Shown here: in pieces, positions 1 to 6,236 of the stretch | Layout: every line of letters begins with the position of its first letter | Numbering within the stretch: the first letter of the stretch is position 1 | Assembly (NCBI GenBank): GCA_030152505.1 | Contig: JASLJO010000295.1 | Location: 1-6,236 of the forward strand | DNA length: 6,236 nucleotides | DNA from: Solirubrobacterales bacterium | Lineage (GTDB): Bacteria; Actinomycetota; Thermoleophilia; Solirubrobacterales; 70-9 | Direction of reading: 5' to 3' | The notes under the pieces: generated by a model | Database searches by the model: none | What the model saw: only the letters and a program-made list of their open reading frames with translations | What the model was told of the DNA's origin: nothing | Program-made: the position numbers and the translations under genes

Positions 1-16
1 GTCTCACCTGCCCCGC

Positions 17-1045
17 TCACGCCGTGGGGCCGAAGGCGTCGATCAGGCGGCTTTGGTACTCGCTCAGCTCCTCGGGCGAGATGAAGTAGGTCGGCGGCGT
101 CAGGAAGAGGCCGTCGGCGCGTTCCGCGGTCTGCTCGACCCGCGCCCTCACCTTGTCGAGCGGGCCGGCGGCGCAGTAGGTGTCGACCATCTCGTCGCTG
201 ATCGCCGCCGGAACCGCGGCGAGGTCGCCGCGGCGGAACGCCTCGCCAGCCTCGGCGGCGTTGTCGGCGAAGCCATGCAGCTCCCAGAGCGGCATGTAGG
301 TCCTGACTGTCGCGTAGAAGGAGATCGTCCGCCGCGCCATCTCGATCGCCTTCGCCTCGTCGTCGTCGATCGCGCAGCAGATGGTCGGCAGGTAGTCGAA
401 GTCCCCGCGGTCGCGGCCCGAGCGCCTCAGCCCCTCCTCGAAGGAGGAGACGACGACCTCGTCGATCCATCGCAGGCTCTGGACCGGGTGGCCGATCAGG
501 CCGTCGGCGACGTCGCCCGCCATCCGGCACATGCCCCCCTGCACACCGGCGGTGTAGATCGGCACTGACTCACGCGGCGCCGGGTGGGGACGGATCCATC
601 CCTTGATGTCGATGTCGTAGTAGGAGCCCTCGTAGCGGATCGGCTCGCCCCCGCCGGCCTGCTGCATGATCAGCCGCGTCGCCTCGATCGCCTCGCGCAG
701 GTGCGGCGCCGGTTTGCCGTACTCGGCGTTGTGCCAGGTTTCGTTGAGCCGTTTGACGCCTGAGCCGAGGCCGAGGCGGAAGCGCCCACCCGACATCTCG
801 TCGATGTCCAGCGCGCTGACAGCGACGATGAAGGGGCTTCGGGTGAAGGCCCAGGCGATCCCCGTGGCGATGCCGATCGTCTCGGTCCGCGCCGCCAGGT
901 AGGCGGCCTGGGTGACCGAGGAGCGAAACAGCTCCGGCGCCCAGACACATTCGACCCCGGCCGCCTCGGCCCGCTTCGCCTCGGCCTCGAGGTCGGCGAC
1001 CGTGGTGCCGATCGCGGCGACCGAGATGCGGTTGAGAGCACTCAA
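17..1045 (-). CDS. LLM-class (luciferase-like) F420/FMN-dependent oxidoreductase
   Basis: Predicted cytoplasmic TIM-barrel flavin or F420-dependent oxidoreductase of the bacterial luciferase-like superfamily, 342 aa, a normal length. The N-terminus (RISVAAIGTTVADLEAEAKR) gives the first strand and helix. VWAPELF lies near residues 34-40, ARTETIGIATGIA at 52-64, and the family hallmark SGGRFRLGLGSG at 85-96. VPIYTAGVQGGMCRMAGDVADG (about 161-182) is the typical late cofactor-side strand. No signal peptide or membrane segment is seen. The open frame runs upstream to an ATG at 1456, but those extra residues are an out-of-frame reading of the dehydrogenase gene. I chose TTG at 1045, one base after that gene's TAG stop. 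No Shine-Dalgarno is visible, so translational coupling is likely. Actinobacterial members often use F420 and sit beside lipid or steroid beta-oxidation genes. Substrate and cofactor cannot be read from sequence. Family call strong; exact start moderate. Confidence 0.88.
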   Translation of the reverse strand: MSALNRISVAAIGTTVADLEAEAKRAEAAGVECVWAPELFRSSVTQAAYLAARTETIGIATGIAWAFTRSPFIVAVSALDIDEMSGGRFRLGLGSGVKRLNETWHNAEYGKPAPHLREAIEATRLIMQQAGGGEPIRYEGSYYDIDIKGWIRPHPAPRESVPIYTAGVQGGMCRMAGDVADGLIGHPVQSLRWIDEVVVSSFEEGLRRSGRDRGDFDYLPTICCAIDDDEAKAIEMARRTISFYATVRTYMPLWELHGFADNAAEAGEAFRRGDLAAVPAAISDEMVDTYCAAGPLDKVRARVEQTAERADGLFLTPPTYFISPEELSEYQSRLIDAFGPTA

Positions 1046-1046
1046 G

Positions 1047-2171
1047 CTAAGCGGTGACGGGCTCGGCGGACTCGGCCAGTAACGCGTCGGCGATCCGCTC
1101 GCGGTGCCAGCTGGCCGTGCCGAACATCGCCGCGTTCGCCCTGCCGCGCTTGAGGAAGAAGTGGAGGTCGTGCTCCCAGGTGAAGCCGATTCCACCGTGC
1201 ACCTGGATCGAGGCATCGGGCACACGCCAGCCCGCATCCGACGCGTAGGCCTTGGCCATCGAGGCGGCAAGCGGTAGCGACTTGGGCTCGGCGTCAGCCG
1301 CCCAGGCGGCGCCATACACGGCCGAGCGCGAGTTCTCGGTCTCCAGGAGCATCTGGGCACAGCGGTGAGAGACCGCCTGATAGGCGCCGATGGGGCGGCC
1401 GAACTGCTGGCGGTCTTTGGCGTACTCGACGGCCATCTCCATCGCTCGCTGGGCAATCCCGGTCGACTCTGCGGCGATCGCCGTGCAGGCGCGCCAGAGC
1501 ACCGGCAGGTAGTCCGCCTGACCGCCCTCGAGCGTCGCCTCGGGCGCGACCCGGACGCCGTCGAAGCGCACCGAGTAGAGGCGGCGAGTGAGGTCGATTG
1601 ACTTCTCGGCGGAGACGCTGACGCCGTCGGCTTCGCGCTCGACCAGGTGGCGGCGGCCGTCGGCGGTGGCGACGACGAGGAAGTCGGCGCTCGCCGCGTC
1701 CATCACCAACACCTTTTCGCCGTCGAGGACGACGCTGTCGCCATCTTCGGTGGCGTCCATGCCAAATTCGCCGATCGTCGCGCTCGTGCCGGCCTCGAAG
1801 AGCGCGATCGTGCCGCGCTTCTCACCGCTCGCCAGCGGCGCCAGCCAACGCTCGCACTGCTCGTCGCCGCCGACCGTCGCCAGCACCAGGCCGGCAACGG
1901 TGGTCGAGAGCAGCGGCGAGGGCGCGAGCGCGTAGCCCATCTCCTCGAAGAGCACGGCGAGGTCGACGATGCCGAGCCCCTGGCCTCCCCACTTCTCCGG
2001 CAACGCCAGGCCGGGCCAGCCGAGCTCGGCCATCTCCTCCCAGTCGGACTGCTCGAAACCGTGCTCGCTTTCGGCCAGCTCGCGGATCCGCTCCGATTTG
2101 TAGCGGGCGGCGAGGAACTCGCGCGCGGTTGACTTGATCGCCTGTTGCTCGTCCGTCAGGTCGAAGTACAT
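1047..2171 (-). CDS. Acyl-CoA dehydrogenase-like protein, probable non-catalytic partner (beta) subunit
   Basis: Acyl-CoA dehydrogenase fold, 374 aa, full length. It has an N-terminal helical domain (FDLTDEQQAIKSTAREFLA, then ALPEKWGGQGLG near 56-67), a middle beta domain, and a C-terminal helical domain with DRQQFGRPIGAYQAV (253-267) and IQVHGGIGFTWEHDLHFFLKR starting at 322. Aligned by eye through DRQQFG, the isovaleryl-CoA dehydrogenase Glu position falls on A228. The medium-chain enzyme Glu position (IYEGT) falls on F350 of MFGT. The middle-domain signature S-E-x2-x-G-S-D is replaced by ALFEAGTSATIGEF. Both usual catalytic positions and one FAD-site signature are therefore missing, which suggests the structural partner in a heteromeric dehydrogenase with the gene just upstream. 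The ATG at 2171 is 8 nt after that gene's stop, and an AGGA (2181-2178) overlapping the stop codon serves as ribosome site. A homodimer with an unusual base is possible but less likely. Confidence 0.9.
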   Translation of the reverse strand: MYFDLTDEQQAIKSTAREFLAARYKSERIRELAESEHGFEQSDWEEMAELGWPGLALPEKWGGQGLGIVDLAVLFEEMGYALAPSPLLSTTVAGLVLATVGGDEQCERWLAPLASGEKRGTIALFEAGTSATIGEFGMDATEDGDSVVLDGEKVLVMDAASADFLVVATADGRRHLVEREADGVSVSAEKSIDLTRRLYSVRFDGVRVAPEATLEGGQADYLPVLWRACTAIAAESTGIAQRAMEMAVEYAKDRQQFGRPIGAYQAVSHRCAQMLLETENSRSAVYGAAWAADAEPKSLPLAASMAKAYASDAGWRVPDASIQVHGGIGFTWEHDLHFFLKRGRANAAMFGTASWHRERIADALLAESAEPVTA

Positions 2172-2179
2172 AGAGAGTC

Positions 2180-3358
2180 CTAACGCAGCCGCGGCAGGCC
2201 GAGCACCCGCTCGGCGATGATGTTTTTGAGGATGTCGGTGGTGCCGCCCTCGATCGAGTTGGCGCGGGAGCGCAGGAAGCTGTACTGCCAGGCGCCGTTG
2301 GCAACGGCGTGCTCGGCGCCCCGATCGAGCGGCGCGTAGGGCCCCTCGATCTCAAGAGCCAGCTCGGCGATCCGCTGGTTGATGTCAGCCCACTGCCACT
2401 TGCCGAGCGAGCCCTCCGGACCGGGGATGCCCGACTGCATCGTCTTGGTCAGGCCACGGTATGCATTCAGCCGCATCGTCTCGGCCTCGATGTTGAGCTG
2501 AGCGAGCCGGTCGCGCAGCAGCGGGTCATCCGCGGCGCTGCCACCGTTGACGCGCGTCTCCTTCGCCAACTGACCCAGTCGCTTGAGGTTGTTGGCGATC
2601 TGCGAGATCGCGCCGAAGGCGAGGCCCGCGCGCTCATTCATCAGCGTCGTGATCGCCACCGACCAACCGTTACCGACGCCGCCGACGACGTTGGCGTCGG
2701 GGATCCGCGCTTCCTCCATGAAGACCTCGTTGAACTCGCCCTCGCCGGTGATCTGCACCAGGGGCTTGGCTTCGACCCCCTCCTGATCCATGTCCATCAG
2801 GAAGTAGGTGAGGCCCTTGTGCTTGGGGGCGTCGGGGTCGGTGCGGGCGACGAGCATGCACCACTTCGCGTACTGGGCGAAGGTCGTCCAGACCTTCTGC
2901 CCGGTCACAACCCATTCGTCGCCGTCCTTGACCGCCCTGGTCTTCAGCGAGGCGAGGTCCGAGCCCGACTCCGGCTCGGAGAAGCCCTGGCACCAGATCT
3001 CCTCAGCGGTGAGGATCGGCTCCAGGTAGCGCTGCTTTTGCTCGTCGGTGCCGTGGGCGATGACCACCGGACCGCCCATCGCCAGGCCGAGCACGTTGGC
3101 CGGGCTGGGCGCTTCCTGGCGCGCCGCCTCGCCGACGAAGATCGCCTGCTCGATCAGGGTCGCGCCGCGGCCGCCGTACTCCTTCGGCCAGGAGATCCCG
3201 GCCCAGCCCGCCTCGTGCAGCTTGCCCTGCCACTCGCGGCGGAAGGCCATCACCTCCTCGAGGCCAGCCTCTGGCTCAGGCCCGGGGTGGTTCTCTTCCA
3301 GCCAGGTCCGAACCTCGTCGCGGAACTCGGCCTCCGATGGCGACAGCGTCAGGTCCAT
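2180..3358 (-). CDS. Acyl-CoA dehydrogenase, probable catalytic (alpha) FAD-binding subunit
   Basis: FAD-dependent acyl-CoA dehydrogenase, 392 aa, full length. It would oxidise an acyl-CoA to the trans-2-enoyl-CoA, passing electrons to an electron-transfer flavoprotein. The N-terminus MDLTLSPSEAEFRDEVRTWL is typical. ISWPKEYGGRGAT is near 55-67 and the signature WCQGFSEPESGSDLAS at 122-137. TGQKVWTTFAQYA (152-164) and the C-terminal SIEGGTTDILKNIIAERVLG (368-387) are also typical. E242 in NERAGLAFGA aligns by eye with the catalytic Glu of isovaleryl-CoA dehydrogenase, whereas the GGT near 371-373 has Gly where medium-chain enzymes carry Glu. This pattern resembles catalytic subunits of the two-gene FadE enzymes of actinobacterial steroid side-chain degradation. 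It is first of a tight three-gene minus-strand set. No Shine-Dalgarno precedes the ATG; the strand there reads TCCTCC, the opposite of one. A TATCCT 8 nt upstream suggests leaderless transcription. Function strong; substrate unknown. Confidence 0.93.
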   Translation of the reverse strand: MDLTLSPSEAEFRDEVRTWLEENHPGPEPEAGLEEVMAFRREWQGKLHEAGWAGISWPKEYGGRGATLIEQAIFVGEAARQEAPSPANVLGLAMGGPVVIAHGTDEQKQRYLEPILTAEEIWCQGFSEPESGSDLASLKTRAVKDGDEWVVTGQKVWTTFAQYAKWCMLVARTDPDAPKHKGLTYFLMDMDQEGVEAKPLVQITGEGEFNEVFMEEARIPDANVVGGVGNGWSVAITTLMNERAGLAFGAISQIANNLKRLGQLAKETRVNGGSAADDPLLRDRLAQLNIEAETMRLNAYRGLTKTMQSGIPGPEGSLGKWQWADINQRIAELALEIEGPYAPLDRGAEHAVANGAWQYSFLRSRANSIEGGTTDILKNIIAERVLGLPRLR

Positions 3359-3366
3359 CGCGACGG

Positions 3367-3372
3367 AGGATA
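3367..3372 (-). promoter_or_regulatory. Candidate -10 box for a leaderless dehydrogenase transcript
   Basis: On the minus strand TATCCT (TAnnnT, 4 of 6 matches to TATAAT) ends 8 nt before the ATG at 3358. That is the spacing expected if transcription starts at the A of the start codon. The lack of any Shine-Dalgarno supports this. No good -35 is seen, and the hairpin at 3384-3409 would cover that position. Weak on its own. Confidence 0.3.
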
Positions 3373-3383
3373 TAGAGCCGCTG

Positions 3384-3409
3384 GCCAGCCGGCCAGGAGA
3401 CCGGCTGGC
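3384..3409 (-). terminator. Inverted repeat between lipoprotein and dehydrogenase genes (terminator or operator)
   Basis: CCAGCCGG (3385-3392) and CCGGCTGG (3401-3408) are perfect inverted copies around an 8-nt spacer, extended by one G-C pair (3384/3409) and then two wobble pairs. The repeat lies in the 64-nt gap after the lipoprotein stop. No T-tract follows on the minus strand, so it is not a classic intrinsic terminator. It could stabilise the mRNA end, terminate weakly, or be a dyad binding site over the -35 region of the candidate promoter at 3367-3372. Confidence 0.4.
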
Positions 3410-3422
3410 TGGGGTCGGCGCG

Positions 3423-3908
3423 CTATTCGCTTTCTTCTTCGCCGCAGACGGTCAGGCCGTATTCGCGGGCCTGCCTGTTGACTTCCTTCAGCTTGGGGGA
3501 TTCGCCTTCGGCGAAGGACACCGGCTCTTCTTCGGCTTCTTCGACCGCTTCTTCGGCGCCCGTGAGGATTTCGTCGACTTCGCCTTCGTCCCCTTCGGGG
3601 GTGCCGAGGGCGCGGATTTCCTCGACTTGACTCGTGATCCCCGGAACCAGGATCGTCTCGGTCGCTTCTTCGAACACGGGCTTGCTCGGCTTCTTGTTTT
3701 CCTGAAGGTTGCGTTCTTCGGCGAATTTTTCGAATTCGGTTTCGATTTTGGCGTTGCCCTTGCGGCAGATCGCGTTGCCCTGCTTGACGAACTGAGCCTT
3801 GCTGAGCGAGGCGGTGCTGTCGCCGTTGTCGTCGCCACCACCGCAGCCGGCGACCAGTAGGGCGCCCACCAAGGCGCCGATCAGCGGGGCGATGAGTCGC
3901 TTGTTCAA
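3423..3908 (-). CDS. Small secreted lipoprotein with two conserved-type cysteines, function unknown
   Basis: A 161-aa predicted lipoprotein. Residues 1-22 form a signal peptide: basic N-region (NKRL), hydrophobic core APLIGALVGALLV, and lipobox LVAGC with C22 as lipidated residue. A flexible GGGDDNGDSTAS linker follows. The mature part is helical and very acidic, with about 30 Glu. C48 (NAICRKGN) and C155 (LTVCGEEE) are the only other cysteines and could form a disulfide outside the membrane. The pattern 'aqFvkqgnaIC..gN ... LG.P.gdE ... a..yGl..CG' resembles small lipoproteins that are numerous in Solirubrobacterales-type genomes; no function is known to me. The start is TTG at 3908, supported by GGAGGAG upstream. 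Glu is coded by GAA about 27 times against about 3 GAG (hand count), whereas the neighbours favour GAG. It lies between thiolase and dehydrogenase genes but has no evident catalytic role. Gene call strong, function unknown. Confidence 0.88.
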   Translation of the reverse strand: MNKRLIAPLIGALVGALLVAGCGGGDDNGDSTASLSKAQFVKQGNAICRKGNAKIETEFEKFAEERNLQENKKPSKPVFEEATETILVPGITSQVEEIRALGTPEGDEGEVDEILTGAEEAVEEAEEEPVSFAEGESPKLKEVNRQAREYGLTVCGEEESE

Positions 3909-3913
3909 AGTGG

Positions 3914-3920
3914 CTCCTCC
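3914..3920 (-). promoter_or_regulatory. Strong ribosome binding site fixing the TTG start of the lipoprotein
   Basis: The minus strand reads GGAGGAG at 3920-3914, 5 nt before the TTG at 3908. This is the strongest Shine-Dalgarno in the window apart from the thiolase's. It shows that the TTG, which opens directly into a canonical signal peptide, is the real start. Confidence 0.75.
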
Positions 3921-3943
3921 GTTCGAACTGGGACGAAGGCCTC

Positions 3944-3949
3944 AATCTA
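3944..3949 (-). promoter_or_regulatory. Candidate -10 box for the lipoprotein gene
   Basis: TAGATT on the minus strand (TAnnnT, 4 of 6 to TATAAT) would start transcription near 3937, giving a leader of about 29 nt that includes the GGAGGAG. No convincing -35 is present; that position falls within the inverted repeat at 3952-3976. Suggestive only. Confidence 0.25.
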
Positions 3950-3951
3950 AC

Positions 3952-3967
3952 CTCGTCTGAGGCGGCC

Positions 3968-3976
<9 letters not shown>
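3952..3976 (-). terminator. Perfect 12-bp inverted repeat overlapping the thiolase stop codon
   Basis: CTCGTCTGAGGC (3952-3963) and GCCTCAGACGAG (3965-3976) are exact inverted copies around one central base. In RNA this would fold to a GC-rich stem of about 10-11 bp with a tiny loop. The thiolase stop codon (3968-3970) lies inside an arm. The minus strand then reads GGTTAGATTGAG, a poor T-tract. A terminator for the thiolase transcript is the simplest reading; a protein-binding dyad upstream of the lipoprotein promoter is the alternative. Confidence 0.5.
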
Positions 3977-5155
<1,179 letters not shown>

Positions 5156-5160
5156 CAAAG

Positions 5161-5166
5161 CCCTCC
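5161..5166 (-). promoter_or_regulatory. Ribosome binding site fixing the thiolase start
   Basis: GGAGGG on the minus strand, 5 nt before the ATG at 5155. It decides between this ATG and the in-frame TTG at 5191, which lies at the palindrome edge and has no Shine-Dalgarno. Confidence 0.75.
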
Positions 5167-5172
5167 GTTCGG

Positions 5173-5190
5173 TGATTGACCGGTCAATCA
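5173..5190. promoter_or_regulatory. Perfect 18-bp palindrome, probable operator shared by divergent genes
   Basis: TGATTGACCGGTCAATCA is its own reverse complement without a mismatch. It lies in the 72-nt gap between the thiolase start (5155, minus) and the hydroxyacyl-CoA dehydrogenase start (5228, plus). Size, symmetry and position fit a dimeric helix-turn-helix repressor, and TetR-family regulators commonly control fatty-acid and steroid catabolic genes this way. If the thiolase -10 box at 5191-5196 is right, transcription would start inside the palindrome, so bound protein would block it. No regulator gene is in the window. Each half also reads TTGACC, close to a -35 box, but neither has a -10 at proper distance. 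Confidence 0.7.
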
Positions 5191-5196
5191 ACTGTA
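5191..5196 (-). promoter_or_regulatory. Candidate thiolase -10 box
   Basis: TACAGT on the minus strand (4 of 6 to TATAAT, TAnnnT) directly abuts the palindrome. The start would be near 5184, with a leader of about 29 nt containing the GGAGGG. The -35 region is poor (TTCCTA, 16 nt upstream). No equally good -10 was found for the plus-strand gene. Confidence 0.35.
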
Positions 5197-5227
5197 GCGC
5201 GGCGCGACGTGATAGGAACCCGTTTCG

Positions 5228-6052
<825 letters not shown>

Positions 6053-6058
6053 ACCGGC

Positions 6059-6122
6059 GCATTTCGGCGTCCTCGGTCGCTCGCGTGCAGAGCACGCCAC
6101 GCTCCCTGCGTCCTTGAACTGC
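6059..6122. repeat. Imperfect inverted repeat after the 3-hydroxyacyl-CoA dehydrogenase gene
   Basis: The segment starting GCATTTCGG and ending CTTGAACTGC pairs imperfectly with itself, helped by G-T wobbles. At its core is a short perfect hairpin, GCGTGC (6083-6088), loop AGA, GCACGC (6092-6097). It starts 7 nt after the dehydrogenase stop in a probably convergent gap. It may act as a terminator, without an adjacent T-tract, or be a degenerate copy of a dispersed REP-like element. Copy number cannot be judged from one window. Confidence 0.35.
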
Positions 6123-6137
6123 TTGGTCTATCCGCAG

Positions 6138-6236
6138 CTATCTTTTCCCGGCGCGATCCCAGATCACGTCGGCGGGAGAACAACCTTGGGTTCGAGCAGT
6201 GGCCTCGATCTCGTCCCAGGGGAGCTCGGCTTCGGG
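6138..6236 (-). CDS. Possible 3' end of a minus-strand gene (partial)
   Basis: An open frame enters from the right edge and ends at TAG (6140-6138), giving 32 residues that start PEAELPWDEIEATARTQGCS and end WDRAGKR. The composition is protein-like (acidic amphipathic helix, then a basic tail), and the placement makes a convergent pair with the hydroxyacyl-CoA dehydrogenase gene. Third-position GC is high at both ends but low in the middle. I do not recognise the family. A competing plus-strand reading from TTG at 6186 (GGGAG at 6174-6178) cannot be excluded. Confidence 0.35.
   Translation of the reverse strand, partial: PEAELPWDEIEATARTQGCSPADVIWDRAGKR

Noticed and set aside
1..16. Possible GTG start of another minus-strand gene after the luciferase-like stop
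   Set aside because: Too few bases to support any call.
1046..1456. N-terminal extension of the luciferase-like protein back to ATG 1456
   Set aside because: The added residues are Arg/Pro/Ser-rich low-complexity translation of the dehydrogenase gene in another frame, and the luciferase-like fold begins right after TTG 1045.
2309..3481. Long plus-strand open frame of 390 codons
   Set aside because: Antisense shadow of the catalytic dehydrogenase gene; long antisense frames are common in GC-rich DNA and this one has no recognisable domain.
3048..3860. Phe-rich plus-strand frame that could look like a membrane protein
   Set aside because: The Phe runs are the reverse complement of GAA Glu codons in the lipoprotein gene; the lipoprotein has a lipobox and ribosome site.
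5176..5187. TTGACC as -35 boxes in both directions within the palindrome
   Set aside because: Neither has a -10-like hexamer at 16-18 nt; the match follows from the operator sequence.
5156..5191. Longer thiolase starting at TTG 5191
   Set aside because: It would translate through the palindrome, has no Shine-Dalgarno, and a strong GGAGGG precedes the ATG at 5155.
6186..6236. Plus-strand gene start at TTG 6186 with GGGAG upstream
   Set aside because: Only 17 codons are visible, and the minus-strand frame ending at 6138 covers the same bases and looks slightly more protein-like. Undecided rather than disproved.

Overview
The window is GC-rich chromosomal DNA that looks actinobacterial. Three things point to Thermoleophilia (Solirubrobacterales-like): an F420-type luciferase-like oxidoreductase beside paired acyl-CoA dehydrogenases, a small two-cysteine lipoprotein of a type common in that class, and TTG start codons. 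This placement is inferred from protein character, not from a marker gene. I see no RNA gene, CRISPR array, insertion sequence or phage gene.

Layout from right to left. Positions 6138-6236 may hold the 3' end of a gene entering on the minus strand. It converges on a 3-hydroxyacyl-CoA dehydrogenase (5228-6052, plus), with an imperfect inverted repeat between them. Positions 5156-5227 form a compact divergent promoter region with a perfect 18-bp palindrome. To its left, on the minus strand, lie a thiolase (5155-3968), a small secreted lipoprotein (3908-3423), two adjacent acyl-CoA dehydrogenases (3358-2180 and 2171-1047) and a luciferase-like monooxygenase (1045-17). The last three are tightly packed (8-nt and 1-nt gaps) and look like one translationally coupled unit. 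Inverted repeats sit after the thiolase and after the lipoprotein, each just upstream of a candidate -10 box for the next gene. The minus-strand block may therefore be several transcripts rather than one.

Together the genes supply three of the four beta-oxidation steps: acyl-CoA dehydrogenation, 3-hydroxyacyl-CoA oxidation and thiolysis. No enoyl-CoA hydratase and no regulator are in the window. The two dehydrogenases look like the alpha and beta halves of a heteromeric enzyme of the kind known from actinobacterial steroid side-chain catabolism. The first keeps an active-site Glu (E242) and the FAD-site signature; the second lacks both. The thiolase active-site sequence (DRQCGSGQQA) resembles FadA5-like thiolases. 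A bulky, branched or steroid/isoprenoid-like acyl-CoA is therefore a reasonable but unproven substrate.

The points most worth a second look are the shared palindromic operator, the asymmetric dehydrogenase pair, the NADP-like nucleotide site of the hydroxyacyl-CoA dehydrogenase, and the lipoprotein with its own codon bias in the middle of the cluster. I found no clear sign of a wholly new system.
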